A stretch of DNA of 64,000 nt from Saccharomonospora xinjiangensis XJ-54 (GCF_000258175.1 NZ_JH636049.1:582982-646981); one strand, 5' to 3'. Numbered from the stretch's first letter, positions 48,158-57,654 are shown. The notes: generated by a model not told the origin, from the letters alone. Numbers and translations are program-made.

Positions 48158-49122
48158 TCACCTACCGGGAGGCGTTGCGGGAGGGTCTTCGGGAGGCGCT
48201 CGCCGCCGACGACCGGGTCTTCCTCATGGGAGAGGACGTCGGCGCCTACGGCGGCTGCTTCGGCGTGAGTCTCGGCCTGCTGGAGGAGTTCGGGCCCGAG
48301 CGCGTCCGCGACACCCCGATGTCGGAATCCGCGTTCGTGGGGGCCGGTATCGGCGCGGCGCTCGGTGGACTCCGCCCCATCGTCGAGATCATGACAGTCA
48401 ACTTCAGCCTGCTCGCGCTCGATCAGATCATGAACAACGCCGCGACGTTGCGGCACATGTCAGGCGGCCAGCTCGGCGTCCCCCTCGTGATCAGGATGAC
48501 CACCGGGGCGGGACGGCAACTCGCCGCGCAGCACTCCCACAGCCTCGAAGGCTGGTACGCGCACATCCCCGGGTTGCGGATCGTCGTCCCCGCCACGGTG
48601 GCCGACGCGAGAGGCATGCTGTGGACGGCGCTGGAGAACCCCGATCCCGTGCTGCTGTTCGAGCACATCGCGCTCTACCCCGTCGCGGAGGAACTGGACG
48701 AGGGAGCCGGTGCGGTGGACATCGACTCGGCGGCGATCCGGCGGCCCGGCTCCGACGTCACCCTCGTCGCGTACGGCGGGACGGTGCGCACCGCGCTCGC
48801 CGCGGCCGAACGGCTGGCAGGCGACGGCATCGACGCCGAGGTCATCGACCTGCGGACTCTGCGCCCGCTCGACTTCGGCACCGTCCTCGACTCGCTGCGC
48901 CGCACGCATCGGCTGGTGGTGGTGGACGAGGGCTGGCGCACGGGCAGCCTCTCCGCCGAGATCGCCGCGCGCGCCGCCGAGATCGCCCTCTACGACCTGG
49001 ACGCGCCGATCGAACGCGTCTGCACCGAGGAGGTTCCCATCCCCTACGCCAAGCACCTGGAGGACGCCGCCCTTCCCAGCCCCGACGGCGTCGTGGCGGC
49101 CGTGCGGAGGGCGGTGGGCTGA
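48154..49122 (+). CDS. 2-oxoacid (pyruvate) dehydrogenase E1 beta
   Basis: 322 aa from GTG 48154. [53 protein letters not shown] and [10 protein letters not shown] are conserved in E1 beta chains. It forms a heterotetramer with E1 alpha. E2 starts one base after its stop codon. Confidence 0.93.
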   Translation: MITYREALREGLREALAADDRVFLMGEDVGAYGGCFGVSLGLLEEFGPERVRDTPMSESAFVGAGIGAALGGLRPIVEIMTVNFSLLALDQIMNNAATLRHMSGGQLGVPLVIRMTTGAGRQLAAQHSHSLEGWYAHIPGLRIVVPATVADARGMLWTALENPDPVLLFEHIALYPVAEELDEGAGAVDIDSAAIRRPGSDVTLVAYGGTVRTALAAAERLAGDGIDAEVIDLRTLRPLDFGTVLDSLRRTHRLVVVDEGWRTGSLSAEIAARAAEIALYDLDAPIERVCTEEVPIPYAKHLEDAALPSPDGVVAAVRRAVG

Positions 49123-49123
49123 G

Positions 49124-50644
49124 GTGGCCGAGTTCCGGATGCCCTCCCTCGGGGCGGACATGGACGATGGAACGGTCCTCGAATGGCTCGTGGCGCCCGG
49201 CGACGTCGTGCGCAAGGGCGACATCGTCGCGGTGGTGGATACCAGCAAGTCGGCGGTGGACGTCGAATGCTTCGACTCGGGGACGATCGAGAGACTGCTC
49301 GTTCCGGTGGGGCGCACGGTTCCGGTCGGTACGCCGCTCGCGATGATCGGCACCGGTGAGCCCGGGGGGAAGGCCCCGGCGCGAGAGGAACCGGAACGGG
49401 CCGAGGCCCCAGCGCCGCCGCCCACGCCCGTGCCCCCGCCGACACCCGCAGCACCGCCCGCCCCCGCAGCACCGCCCGTGCCGCCACCCGCGCCGGAGCC
49501 TTCGCCCACGCCGACGACCGGCAGCGCACCAGCACCAGCGCCACCGCCGCCACCGCCCACCCCGAAGCCCCAGCCCACTCCGGCACCCGCGCCACCGTCA
49601 GCACCCACACCACCACCGACACCTTCGCCGCGCACGCCGCCGTCCGCGCCGCCCACGCAGGCACCCGCGGCGAAGGTGCCCGCCTCCCCGCCGGTGCGTG
49701 CCTACGCCAAACGCGCGGGAGTCGATCTCGCCGACGTGCGGGGCACCGGCAGGGGCGGTGCGATCACCCGCGCCGACATCGACAGGACGGCACCGGCACG
49801 GCCGCCACAGCCCGGCACCGGGGCCAGAATCTCCCCCTACGCCAGGCGGCTCGCCCGTGAGAAGAACATCGACCTGGCCACGGTGCCCGGGCCGGTGATC
49901 CACGGCAGGGACGTTCAGGCCGCCGAAAGCGCGACTGCCGAGGGCGAGCCCGCTGGGAAGGCACCCGCCGAGCGGGCCCCGCGAGCCGCGGCACGCGAGG
50001 CGATCGCGGCGCTGATGTCACGGTCCAAGAAGGAGATTCCGCACTACTACCTCGCCACCACCATTGACCTGGGCACGGCACTGGACTGGCTGCACGAACG
50101 CAACCGGCATGCCGGGGTTGACGACCGGATCATCCCGGCCGCGTTGCTGTTCAAGGCGACGTCGCGCGCCGCGAGCGCTGTTCCCGCGCTCAACGGGCAC
50201 TGGATCGAAGGGCGGTTCCGGCCCTCGACGGTGGTGCGGCTGGGGGTCGCGGTGTCGCTGCGTGGCGGGGGGCTCCTGGTGCCCGGCATCGATGACCCCG
50301 GCGCGAGGCCGCTGGACGAGGTGATGCGCATGCTCACCGACGTCGTGGCCAGGGCACGCGGCGGTCGGCTGCGGTCGTCGGACCTCGAACCGGCCTCGCT
50401 CACCGTGACCAACCTCGGTGAGGGCGCGGAATCGGTGCAGGGAGTCATCTACCCGCCGCAGGTGGCGCTGGTGGGTTTCGGGGCGATCGTCCGGCGGCCC
50501 TGGGCGGTGGGCGACCTGCTCGGGGTGCGGCCTGTGGTCACCGCGACGCTGGCCGCCGACCACAGGGCGAGCGACGGCGCGACCGGAGCCCGCTTCCTCG
50601 ACACCCTCGACCATCTGCTGCAACGGCCGGAGGACCTGCGATGA
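49124..50644 (+). CDS. Dihydrolipoamide acyltransferase E2 with two subunit-binding domains
   Basis: 506 aa from GTG 49124. One lipoyl domain with Lys42 in DTSKSAVDVE; a proline/alanine-rich linker of about 110 residues (80-190); two peripheral subunit-binding domains (about 191-219, VRAYAKRAGVDLADV; 236-264, ISPYARRLAREKNIDLATV); and the catalytic domain with active-site HRASDG near residue 480. The usual form is DHRxxDG. The linker is unusually long and has almost no other amino acids. No E3 gene is in the operon. Confidence 0.92.
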   Translation: MAEFRMPSLGADMDDGTVLEWLVAPGDVVRKGDIVAVVDTSKSAVDVECFDSGTIERLLVPVGRTVPVGTPLAMIGTGEPGGKAPAREEPERAEAPAPPPTPVPPPTPAAPPAPAAPPVPPPAPEPSPTPTTGSAPAPAPPPPPPTPKPQPTPAPAPPSAPTPPPTPSPRTPPSAPPTQAPAAKVPASPPVRAYAKRAGVDLADVRGTGRGGAITRADIDRTAPARPPQPGTGARISPYARRLAREKNIDLATVPGPVIHGRDVQAAESATAEGEPAGKAPAERAPRAAAREAIAALMSRSKKEIPHYYLATTIDLGTALDWLHERNRHAGVDDRIIPAALLFKATSRAASAVPALNGHWIEGRFRPSTVVRLGVAVSLRGGGLLVPGIDDPGARPLDEVMRMLTDVVARARGGRLRSSDLEPASLTVTNLGEGAESVQGVIYPPQVALVGFGAIVRRPWAVGDLLGVRPVVTATLAADHRASDGATGARFLDTLDHLLQRPEDLR

Positions 50645-50925
50645 GCACGACACCGCCGACACCACCGACACCGCCGGCACCACTGTCGCCCGACCAGGCT
50701 CGCGAAGCCGTGCGCGCCGCGCTGCTCGGGATCGTGCCCGACGCCGAACTGGACGACCTGCGTCCCGACGAGAACCTCCGGCAGGCGCTGGAGCTGGACT
50801 CACTGGACTTCCTCACCTTCGTGCGAAGGCTGGCCGGGGACACGGGCAGGGACATCACCGAGGACGACTACCTCAGGCTGGAGACCTTCGACTCGTGTGT
50901 GGAGTTCCTGACGTCCAGTAGCTGA
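50641..50925 (+). CDS. Acyl carrier protein in the dehydrogenase operon
   Basis: 94 aa, overlapping E2 (ATGA). After a short TPP-rich start (residues 3-14) the body is a four-helix carrier; Ser54 in LELDSLDFLTFV is the phosphopantetheine site. Placement as the last gene of an acetyl-CoA-synthetase plus 2-oxoacid-dehydrogenase operon suggests that the acyl group may be passed to, or from, the carrier. It converges on the response regulator, 17 bp apart. Confidence 0.88.
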   Translation: MSTTPPTPPTPPAPLSPDQAREAVRAALLGIVPDAELDDLRPDENLRQALELDSLDFLTFVRRLAGDTGRDITEDDYLRLETFDSCVEFLTSSS

Positions 50926-50942
50926 CGACCCCGCACCCGAGG

Positions 50943-51608
50943 TCAGCCCGGTGGGCGGACGAGACCGACCTCGTAGGCGAAGATCACCGCCTGGGTGCGG
51001 TCGCGAAGGCCGAGCTTGGCGAGTATGCGGCTCACGTGGGTCTTCACGGTCTGCTCGGCGATGACGAGGCGGTCGGCGACCTCGGCGTTGGAGTGCCCGC
51101 GCGCCAACAGGGTCAGCACCTCGGTCTCGCGGTCGGTCAGCTCGTCGAGGCGCACGCGCGGCGGGAACCGGGGCGCGCCGAGCCGGGCGAACTCGGCCAC
51201 CAGCCGTTTGGTCATCGCCGGTGACAGCATGGCGTCGCCCGAAGCGACCACCCGCACCGCGTTGGCCAGCGTCGCGGCTGAGGAGTCCTTCAGCAGGAAA
51301 CCGCTCGCGCCGGCCCGCAGCGCCTGGAACACGTACTCGTCGAGATCGAAGGTGGTGAGCACCAGCACCTTGGTCTCCGCGTCGCCGTCACCGGCGATCA
51401 CCCGGGTGGCCTCGATACCGTCCAGCACGGGCATGCGCACGTCCATCAACACGACGTCGGGCCGCAACTCGGCGACCTTGCGCACGGCGTCGCTGCCATC
51501 CACCGCCTCACCGGCCACCTCGATGTCCTGCTGGGAGGACAGCAGCACCGTCAGTCCTTCCCTGACCAGTTCCTGATCGTCGGCGATCAGCACCCTGACA
51601 GCCATCAC
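50943..51608 (-). CDS. NarL/LuxR-type response regulator
   Basis: 221 aa (GTG 51608 or ATG 51605). Receiver domain with VLIADDQELVREGL, phospho-acceptor Asp in VVLMDVRMPVLDG, and VLTTFDLDEYVFQAL; C-terminal HTH LTDRETEVLTLLARGHSNAE. Translationally coupled to the kinase by a 1- or 4-base overlap. Confidence 0.94.
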   Translation of the reverse strand: MMAVRVLIADDQELVREGLTVLLSSQQDIEVAGEAVDGSDAVRKVAELRPDVVLMDVRMPVLDGIEATRVIAGDGDAETKVLVLTTFDLDEYVFQALRAGASGFLLKDSSAATLANAVRVVASGDAMLSPAMTKRLVAEFARLGAPRFPPRVRLDELTDRETEVLTLLARGHSNAEVADRLVIAEQTVKTHVSRILAKLGLRDRTQAVIFAYEVGLVRPPG

Positions 51609-52888
51609 CGGTCACCGCCGCTCAACGGCAGCACGGCCTCGATGGCGTATCCGCCGTCCGGCGTCGCACCCACGGTCAACTCTCCGTTCAGCATGCCCAC
51701 CCGCTCTCGCATCCCGACGATCCCGTGCCCGTTCCCCCTCGCCGCGTTCCGGGAAGGACGCGTCACCGCCGGTCCGTTGGCCACCCGCAGCCGCAGCCGC
51801 GACGGCCGGTATTCGATCTCGATTCCGACGTCGGCTCCCGGAGCGTGCCGCAGGACGTTGTTCAGGCCTTCCTGGACGATCCGGTAGGCGGACAACTCCA
51901 GCCCCGAGGGCAGCGTGACCGGATCACCGGAGACCACCGTGGTCACGCGCAACCCGGCATTTCTGACCCCCGCGACGAGGTCAGCGACCCTGCTCAGCGT
52001 GGGCTGCGGCGCGGAGTCGGCATCGTCACCTCCCGAGCGCAGGACACCGAGCACCCTGCGCAGTTCCGTCAGCGCGTCCTGGGCGTGGGTTCTGATGGTC
52101 GCGAAGCTCTCGGTGAGCCGCTCCGGCGGATCGGCGACGCGGTAGGGCGCGGCCTCGGCCTGAATCGCGATGACCGACATGTGGTGTGCCAGCACGTCGT
52201 GCAACTCGCGGGCGATTCGGCTTCGTTCCTCCAGCACGGCACGCCGCTGCTGCTCGGCCGCGGTGAGCGCCCGCTGCGCCTCGAGGCGCCGCGACGCCTC
52301 GGCGCGACCGCGCACCGCACCCGCGGCGACGAGGACCACCGCAGACAGCATGCCCAGCTCCTCGACGGCCGGGATGTGATCACCGGGTGGCATGCGTCCC
52401 ACCACGATCACTCCGGCGGCCAGTGTCAGCACCCACATCTCCACGAGCACCCTCGGCCGCACTCGCAGGCCGACGAACCCCAGCACGCACAGGTGGGTGA
52501 GCACGCTCGCCTCGGGCCACAGTTGTGTTTCCTCGCCTCCGCCGACGGGTGTGCTCGTCAGCACGAGCACGAGAAGGGACGACCACATACCCGCGATCGG
52601 GTAGGGCAGGCACAGCAGCAGAGGGGCCGCGTGCAACGCGCCGAACACCACCGCTCCCGCGACGGGCACGGCCTGCATCGACTCCACGCCGTGGGCCGCT
52701 CCGAACGCGGCGAGAATGACGGCGAGCAGACCGGCCAGCGACCACGGCAGCCAGCGTGCCGTGCCCGCGGTCACGAACGGCCATCGGACAGTGCCCTGCG
52801 ACCGGTCCCGCGACACCGGGTTCAGATCACGCGCCACCGTCGTCACGGCCGCGACGACCCGCGCTGTCGGCGAACGACGCACCGGCAT
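51605..52888 (-). CDS. Sensor histidine kinase (HisKA_3 type)
   Basis: 427 aa from ATG 52888. An N-terminal half with about six membrane helices, then the dimerisation/phosphoacceptor stretch RIARELHDVLAHHMSVIAIQ (His in ELHD) and an ATPase domain with GLNNVLRHA and GHGIVGMRERVGML. The signal is unknown; membrane-embedded sensors of this type often detect envelope stress or antibiotics. Confidence 0.93.
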   Translation of the reverse strand: MPVRRSPTARVVAAVTTVARDLNPVSRDRSQGTVRWPFVTAGTARWLPWSLAGLLAVILAAFGAAHGVESMQAVPVAGAVVFGALHAAPLLLCLPYPIAGMWSSLLVLVLTSTPVGGGEETQLWPEASVLTHLCVLGFVGLRVRPRVLVEMWVLTLAAGVIVVGRMPPGDHIPAVEELGMLSAVVLVAAGAVRGRAEASRRLEAQRALTAAEQQRRAVLEERSRIARELHDVLAHHMSVIAIQAEAAPYRVADPPERLTESFATIRTHAQDALTELRRVLGVLRSGGDDADSAPQPTLSRVADLVAGVRNAGLRVTTVVSGDPVTLPSGLELSAYRIVQEGLNNVLRHAPGADVGIEIEYRPSRLRLRVANGPAVTRPSRNAARGNGHGIVGMRERVGMLNGELTVGATPDGGYAIEAVLPLSGGDR

Positions 52889-52978
52889 GTGGTGTCCTCG
52901 ATGGTCGGGGTGCAACGGTCGGGGCCAGTCTGCCGCAGGCCGGGTCGTCACCGCCACGGCGCGACCACCGTCGATGGA

Positions 52979-53728
52979 TCAGTGGGAACGGCCATGTGGC
53001 GCACCGGGACCGATCCTGAAGAACACCATCGGATTGCGGTGGCCGCGATGCAGTGGCCGGGTGAGTCCCGCCTTCCGCCGGAACTGCGAGATCCGCTCGT
53101 GGACGTCCGGGGCCGCGGCGCGGGAGGCGGTGAACTGAGGAAAGCGCCGCCGTTCGAGCCAGGAGAGCAGCACCGCGCCCTCGCTCCACGGCAGCGGGCG
53201 ACGGCGGTGGAACACGTCGTGCACGGCCACCTCGACGCCGCATCTCAGCCCCGGCATGACCTCGGACAGGTACCATCGCGCGAACCTGCCGGTGTGTTCG
53301 GCGTCGATGAGCAGGTAATCCACGTCGCTCACCCAATCCCGGCACAGGGTCCGCGCGTCGCCCTTGCGGAAGGTCCAGCGCCGCGCCAGCTCGCGCGGCA
53401 CGGTGTACGGGGCGGCGTCGAGCAGGTCCATGCTGAGCAGCCTGCCTTCCCCGTTGTCGCGCAGCGCGCGCAGAATCCACATGGTTGACCAGCCGTGCAG
53501 AGCGCCGATCTCCACCACCCTCGCCGGGCGGAGTCGCCGGATTCGCAGGTAGAGCAGTTCGGCCTCGATATCGTCGAGCTGCGCGATCAGGCCCCGCTCG
53601 TGCTCCTCGCGCTGCTCGTCGCGCACGGCGAGGAGTGAGTCGAGATACCTGTCGTAGAGCTGCACGGCCGATTCGGCGCTCAGGCCGGTGAGATCGGTGA
53701 CGTCGGTGAGGTCGCGTGGTCCGGTCAT
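52979..53728 (-). CDS. Class I SAM-dependent methyltransferase-like protein
   Basis: 249 aa. SAM motif VVEIGALHGWSTMWILRAL, an acidic second motif LSMDLLDAAP, and the post-site LLIDAEHTGRFARWYLSEVM resemble the Methyltransf_24 / cephalosporin-hydroxylase-like group. VHDVFHRRRPLP suggests a metal- or phosphate-binding turn. Could decorate the polyketide, but lies outside the tightly overlapping operon (99 bp from the thioesterase-like gene), so that is inference. Confidence 0.85.
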   Translation of the reverse strand: MTGPRDLTDVTDLTGLSAESAVQLYDRYLDSLLAVRDEQREEHERGLIAQLDDIEAELLYLRIRRLRPARVVEIGALHGWSTMWILRALRDNGEGRLLSMDLLDAAPYTVPRELARRWTFRKGDARTLCRDWVSDVDYLLIDAEHTGRFARWYLSEVMPGLRCGVEVAVHDVFHRRRPLPWSEGAVLLSWLERRRFPQFTASRAAAPDVHERISQFRRKAGLTRPLHRGHRNPMVFFRIGPGAPHGRSH

Positions 53729-53827
53729 GACACCTCTCCTCGCGTGCTGAGCCGGTACTGACTCGAACGCTACGGCCGGCTGCGGGTGGCCCGCGTCCCC
53801 CTCGGGAACTCACTTCGCCGGTAGTAC

Positions 53828-54481
53828 TCAGGTAGGGGGTGGGATGATCCGGTCACGGATGGTGGTGACCACGGTGGCCGCACAGCTTTCCAGGAAACCG
53901 GGTCCCCCGCCGAAGACCTCAAGGACGAACTCACCGCTGGTGCGCTGCCGCAGCGCCGACATGCGCTCGATCGAGGTGCCGGGATCGTCGTCGCCGATGA
54001 GGGCGAGAATCGGGCAGGTCAGCGTCGTCTCCGGTTTTCCTGTCTGCTGCGAGAACCAGCGCAGATAGGCGAGGTCGTAGTGGTCGAGCGGCGGGCTCGA
54101 CCGTCTCCGAATCGGTCCTTTGTAGCCGATCTCGTCGCAAGCGGGCCGGGCATCGTCACAGGCCACGATCAGTCCTTCGAGGACGCCGCCCTTCGCTTCC
54201 AGCAGCCTGGCGACCTCGAAGGCGACGAACGCACCGGGGCCGTGCCCGAACAGGCGCATCGGCAGGCCGGTGAGAGATCGCACCGATGGCAGTGCATGGA
54301 CGGCCAGTGCCCGCACATCGCCCTCGGCCAGTGCGTCGTGGGGGAACTTCACCGCGAGGACTTCCACCTCGGGGGCCATCATGCGGCTGGCCGCGCGGTG
54401 GAACTCCTCGGGAGACTCCGAGCCGGGAAAGCACACCAGCCGGGCCCGCGCGCCCGGCCTTCGGGGGAATCCGACGATCAC
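53828..54481 (-). CDS. Type II thioesterase-like protein lacking catalytic Ser and His
   Basis: 217 aa from GTG 54481 (GGTGAGG upstream). Alpha/beta-hydrolase of the editing thioesterase family that accompanies PKS clusters: LVCFPG start, PMRLFGHGPGAFVAFEVARL, and ALIGDDDPGTS carrying the Asp. The nucleophile elbow reads GHGPG, with Gly81 in place of Ser, and the expected His (GGH) reads GGPG at 192-195. Two of the three catalytic residues are gone, so it is probably not a hydrolase as written. Binding, scaffolding or regulation is possible. Slightly shorter than usual (about 240-260 aa). Confidence 0.82.
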   Translation of the reverse strand: MIVGFPRRPGARARLVCFPGSESPEEFHRAASRMMAPEVEVLAVKFPHDALAEGDVRALAVHALPSVRSLTGLPMRLFGHGPGAFVAFEVARLLEAKGGVLEGLIVACDDARPACDEIGYKGPIRRRSSPPLDHYDLAYLRWFSQQTGKPETTLTCPILALIGDDDPGTSIERMSALRQRTSGEFVLEVFGGGPGFLESCAATVVTTIRDRIIPPPT

Positions 54482-54485
54482 AGGG

Positions 54486-54505
54486 CCTCACCGGGCCCGG
54501 TGAGG
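54486..54505. promoter_or_regulatory. 20-bp perfect palindrome in leader of thioesterase-like gene
   Basis: CCTCACCGGGCCCGGTGAGG is perfectly self-complementary. It begins 5 bases before the GTG start and contains the ribosome site, so as RNA it would hide that site; as DNA it would suit a dimeric repressor. The 295-bp gap (54482-54776) beyond it shows nothing else. Confidence 0.5.
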
Positions 54506-54776
54506 GCCAGCACCTTTCGGCGGCGCGGCAACGGTACTGGTCGGCATGAATCCCCCCAACTCGACAACTGATCAACACTCCGCCGCGCGGCTGCCGGTCA
54601 GGCCGTGACACCGCGGCGACCGGCGCATCACGGCGCCGGAGGCGGGCGGCGCTCGGCCGCGCCGCTCACCGTCTTCCTCACACACTGTCACGACCGGTGC
54701 GGCCGGAGCCGCCGAACGGCATCATTCCGTGCTGTTCGAGACCATCCGGCGCCCTGCGGTACCCTCCCGGCCGGTG

Positions 54777-55793
54777 TCACCCGTCCCCCTGCGACAGTCC
54801 GGGGACGACGAGCACCTTGCCTGCCGCGCCGGATTCCAGAGCCCGGTAGGCGGCGGCGGCCTCGGTGAGAGGGAATCTGGCCGCCACGGGCGAGAGCACC
54901 TCCGGTCGCTCCACGGCGAGGTGCAGCGCCTCGCCGATGAGCGCGGTCACATCGGCGTAGTCGTCCACATAGGCTCCGGCGTTGAACTTGGTGACGAACA
55001 CCCCTCCCGCGTTGAACAGGTCGGCGAACTCGGTGCCCGCGACCGCGCCGCTGAGCTGCCCGTAATTGATGAGACAGCCTCGTGGCGCGAGCATGGCGAG
55101 GCTCGTGCGGAACGTGGAGCCTGCCACGGGGTCGAAGACGGCGTCAACGCCGCGTCCTCCTGTGGCCTCGCGGACCTGGACCGCCACGTCCCCGGCCGTG
55201 CGGTCCACGATGTGCGCGGCCCCGAGGAGCGCCGGGATGTCCACCCGGTCGCCCCCGGCGATGCCGATGACCTCCGTCCCGTTGCGGGACAGCCAGGCGA
55301 CCAGCAACCGCCCCACCGCGCCCGCCGCGCCCCACACCGCCGCGCGCCTTCCCGTGAGCGGCCATACCCTCGTCAGCGCACCTGCCGCCGCTCCGGCGTG
55401 CGCGACCGACGCCGCCTCCTCGAACCCGAGGCCGTCGGGGATCGGGACCAGCCGCTCGACCGGGACGACCACGTGGTCCGCGCACGAGCCGAGCCAGCCG
55501 GTGCCGCACACACGGGACCCCAGCGCGACCCCGGCGCCGTCACCGGCCGCGACCACGGTTCCCGCCGCCTCGACGCCGACGGCGAGCGGGAACGGCATCG
55601 TCACCACGTACCCGCCGGAGCGGATGAGGCTGTCGGCGTGGTTGAGTCCGGCTGCCTCCACGCGGACGAGCGCCTCACCCGGCCCTGGTTCGGGCAGGTC
55701 CTCGACGGCGACCTCGATCACCTCGGGGCCACCGGGCCGCTGCGCTCGCGCGATCCGGCGCTGCCGGACTTTCGTGCTCTGCATCGTGTTCAT
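54777..55793 (-). CDS. Quinone-oxidoreductase-like MDR reductase
   Basis: 338 aa from ATG 55793 (ATGA overlap with the gene before). Zinc-free medium-chain reductase: AAGLNHADSLIRSGGYVV, AAVWGAAGAVGRLLVAWL as nucleotide motif, GRGVDAVFDPVAGSTF, and GCLINYGQLSG. Usually reduces enones with NADPH. Last gene of the PKS-linked operon; may be a tailoring enoyl reductase or unrelated. Confidence 0.88.
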   Translation of the reverse strand: MNTMQSTKVRQRRIARAQRPGGPEVIEVAVEDLPEPGPGEALVRVEAAGLNHADSLIRSGGYVVTMPFPLAVGVEAAGTVVAAGDGAGVALGSRVCGTGWLGSCADHVVVPVERLVPIPDGLGFEEAASVAHAGAAAGALTRVWPLTGRRAAVWGAAGAVGRLLVAWLSRNGTEVIGIAGGDRVDIPALLGAAHIVDRTAGDVAVQVREATGGRGVDAVFDPVAGSTFRTSLAMLAPRGCLINYGQLSGAVAGTEFADLFNAGGVFVTKFNAGAYVDDYADVTALIGEALHLAVERPEVLSPVAARFPLTEAAAAYRALESGAAGKVLVVPGLSQGDG

Positions 55794-56653
55794 CCCTCGT
55801 AGGAGTAGAAGCCCCTGCCGGACTTCTTGCCGAGCAACCCGCCGTCCACCATGCGAGCGAGCAGGGGCGGAGCTGCGTAGTGCGGTTCCCTGAACTCGTC
55901 GTAGAGCCCGGCGGCGACCGCCGCGAGCGTGTCGAGTCCGATCAGGTCGGCCAGCCGGAGCGGGCCCATCGGGTGCGCGCAGCCCAGCATCATGCCCTTG
56001 TCCACATCCTCGACGAGCGCGAAACCGGATTCCACCATGCGCATCGCGGCCAGCAGGTAGGGCACGAGCAGCGCGTTGACCACGAAACCGGCGCGGTCCG
56101 GGGAGCGGATGACCTCCTTGTCCAGCACCTTCACCGCGAACGCCTCGACGCGATCGACGGTGCTCTCCGAGGTGAGCAGCGACCCGGTCAGCTCGACCAG
56201 CGGCATCGCGGGCACCGGGCTGAAGAAGTGTGTTCCGAGCACCTGTTCCGGCCTCGCCGTCGCCCTGGCCAGTTTCATCACCGGAAGCGAGGAGGTGTTG
56301 GTCGCGAGGATCGCCTCGGGGTCCTCGACGATCCGGTCGAGCCTGGCGAAGAGGCCGAGTTTGAGCGGCTCGTCCTCGGTGACGGCCTCGATCACCAGTT
56401 CGCGGTCGGCGAGGTCGGCCAGCTCGGTGGTGAAGGTGATCCGGCCGAGCACACCGTCCTTGTCCTTCTCGCTCGTCCGTCCCTTGCGCACCGCGCGGTC
56501 GAGCGAACCGGTGAGCCTGTCCCTTCCTCGCCGCGCCGAGTCGTCCGAGCTGACCGCGACGAGGACGTCGATACCCGGTCTGGCGCACACCTCGGCCAGC
56601 CCTGACCCCATCAGGCCGCAGCCGACGATGCCGACCCTGCTGATGTCGCTCAC
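55790..56653 (-). CDS. 3-hydroxyacyl-CoA (3-hydroxybutyryl-CoA) dehydrogenase
   Basis: 287 aa from GTG 56653 (GTGA overlap). Nucleotide motif VGIVGCGLMGSGLAEVCA; LATNTSSLPVMKLA, GTHFFSPVPAMPLVEL with catalytic His, RAGFVVNALLVPYL, and GCAHPMGPLRLADLIGLD are typical of Hbd/PaaH. Together with ketoacyl synthase III and Ccr it makes the beta-hydroxyacyl intermediate of an alkylmalonyl-CoA route. Confidence 0.92.
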   Translation of the reverse strand: MSDISRVGIVGCGLMGSGLAEVCARPGIDVLVAVSSDDSARRGRDRLTGSLDRAVRKGRTSEKDKDGVLGRITFTTELADLADRELVIEAVTEDEPLKLGLFARLDRIVEDPEAILATNTSSLPVMKLARATARPEQVLGTHFFSPVPAMPLVELTGSLLTSESTVDRVEAFAVKVLDKEVIRSPDRAGFVVNALLVPYLLAAMRMVESGFALVEDVDKGMMLGCAHPMGPLRLADLIGLDTLAAVAAGLYDEFREPHYAAPPLLARMVDGGLLGKKSGRGFYSYEG

Positions 56654-57654
56654 GCGGTCACCTCCGTCGTCCACCGCAGCAGGCAGTTGCCCACCGCCAT
56701 TCCCCCGCCGAATCCCGTCAACAGCACCAGTTCCCCGTCCTTGAGGCCGCCGGAGCGCGCGGCGTGGTCGAGCGTGACCGCCATCGACGCCGCACCGGAG
56801 TTGCCGTACTCGCCGACGGTCAGGTGTGTGGTCGCGTTGTCGAGGCCGAGCCGCTCGCCGAGCTTGCCGAGCAGCACACCGTTGGCTTGATGCGGCACGA
56901 AGTGGTCGATCTCCTCGGCCCTGACCCCGGCTCGCGCGAGCAGTTCCTTCACCGTCTGCGGCACGGTGCCGAGTGCGAACTCGGTCACGTCCCTTCCCCT
57001 CATGCGCAGGACGTGCCCGACCTCGTCCACCGTCTCGTGCGAGGCGGGGCGCCTGCTGCCGCCAGCCTCCACGACCAGCAGGTCGGACAGTTCACCGTGG
57101 CTGATCAGGTCCGTCTCGACGATGCCGTAGGGGCCGGGGACGGGCCCGAGCACGGCCGCGCCCGCCCCGTCGGACAGCAGCACCGTGGTACTCCGGTCGT
57201 GCGGGTCGATGAAACGTGACCACACATCCGCGCCCACCACGAGCGCGTAGGCGCCCGGCCTGCTCGACAGCAGACCCCTGGCCACGGCAAGTGCGTAGAC
57301 GAACCCGCTGCACGCGATGTTGATGTCGAAACACGCCGCGTGATGCGCGCCGAGCGCCCGCTGCACGAGGCACGAGGTCGGTGGCAGCGGGGCGTCCGGT
57401 GTCGAGGTGGCCACGATGACGTAGTCGAGCCATTCGGCGGGAAGGCCCATCCGTTCCAGTGCCTCGGTCGCCGCCGCGATGGCGAGGTCCGAGGTCGCCT
57501 CCCCCTGCGCCGCGTACCGGCGGGAACGGATCATCGTCTTGCGTTCGATCCAGTCGGGGGTCACGTCGAATCGGGGGGCGAGGTCGTCGTTGGTGACCTC
57601 GGTCGCGGGGACGGAGGAGCCGGTGGCGAGTATCCCGGCCGCTGGGGCGATCAC
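56650..57654 (-). CDS. 3-oxoacyl-ACP synthase III (KASIII/FabH-like)
   Basis: 334 aa from GTG 57654 (GTGA overlap with ccr). Catalytic triad is complete: Cys in FDINIACSGFVYAL, His in DHFVPHQAN and Asn in VGEYGNSGAAS. In alkylmalonyl-CoA cassettes this enzyme condenses a starter acyl group with malonyl units to give a 3-oxoacyl chain. Confidence 0.92.
   Translation of the reverse strand: MIAPAAGILATGSSVPATEVTNDDLAPRFDVTPDWIERKTMIRSRRYAAQGEATSDLAIAAATEALERMGLPAEWLDYVIVATSTPDAPLPPTSCLVQRALGAHHAACFDINIACSGFVYALAVARGLLSSRPGAYALVVGADVWSRFIDPHDRSTTVLLSDGAGAAVLGPVPGPYGIVETDLISHGELSDLLVVEAGGSRRPASHETVDEVGHVLRMRGRDVTEFALGTVPQTVKELLARAGVRAEEIDHFVPHQANGVLLGKLGERLGLDNATTHLTVGEYGNSGAASMAVTLDHAARSGGLKDGELVLLTGFGGGMAVGNCLLRWTTEVTA

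Noticed and set aside
48460..49656. 398-codon glycine-rich frame on the minus strand over E1 beta and E2
   Set aside because: The Gly/Val/Ala-rich product is the antisense of the Pro/Ala linker of E2.
53828..54481. Active type II thioesterase
   Set aside because: The catalytic Ser and His are replaced; called thioesterase-like only.
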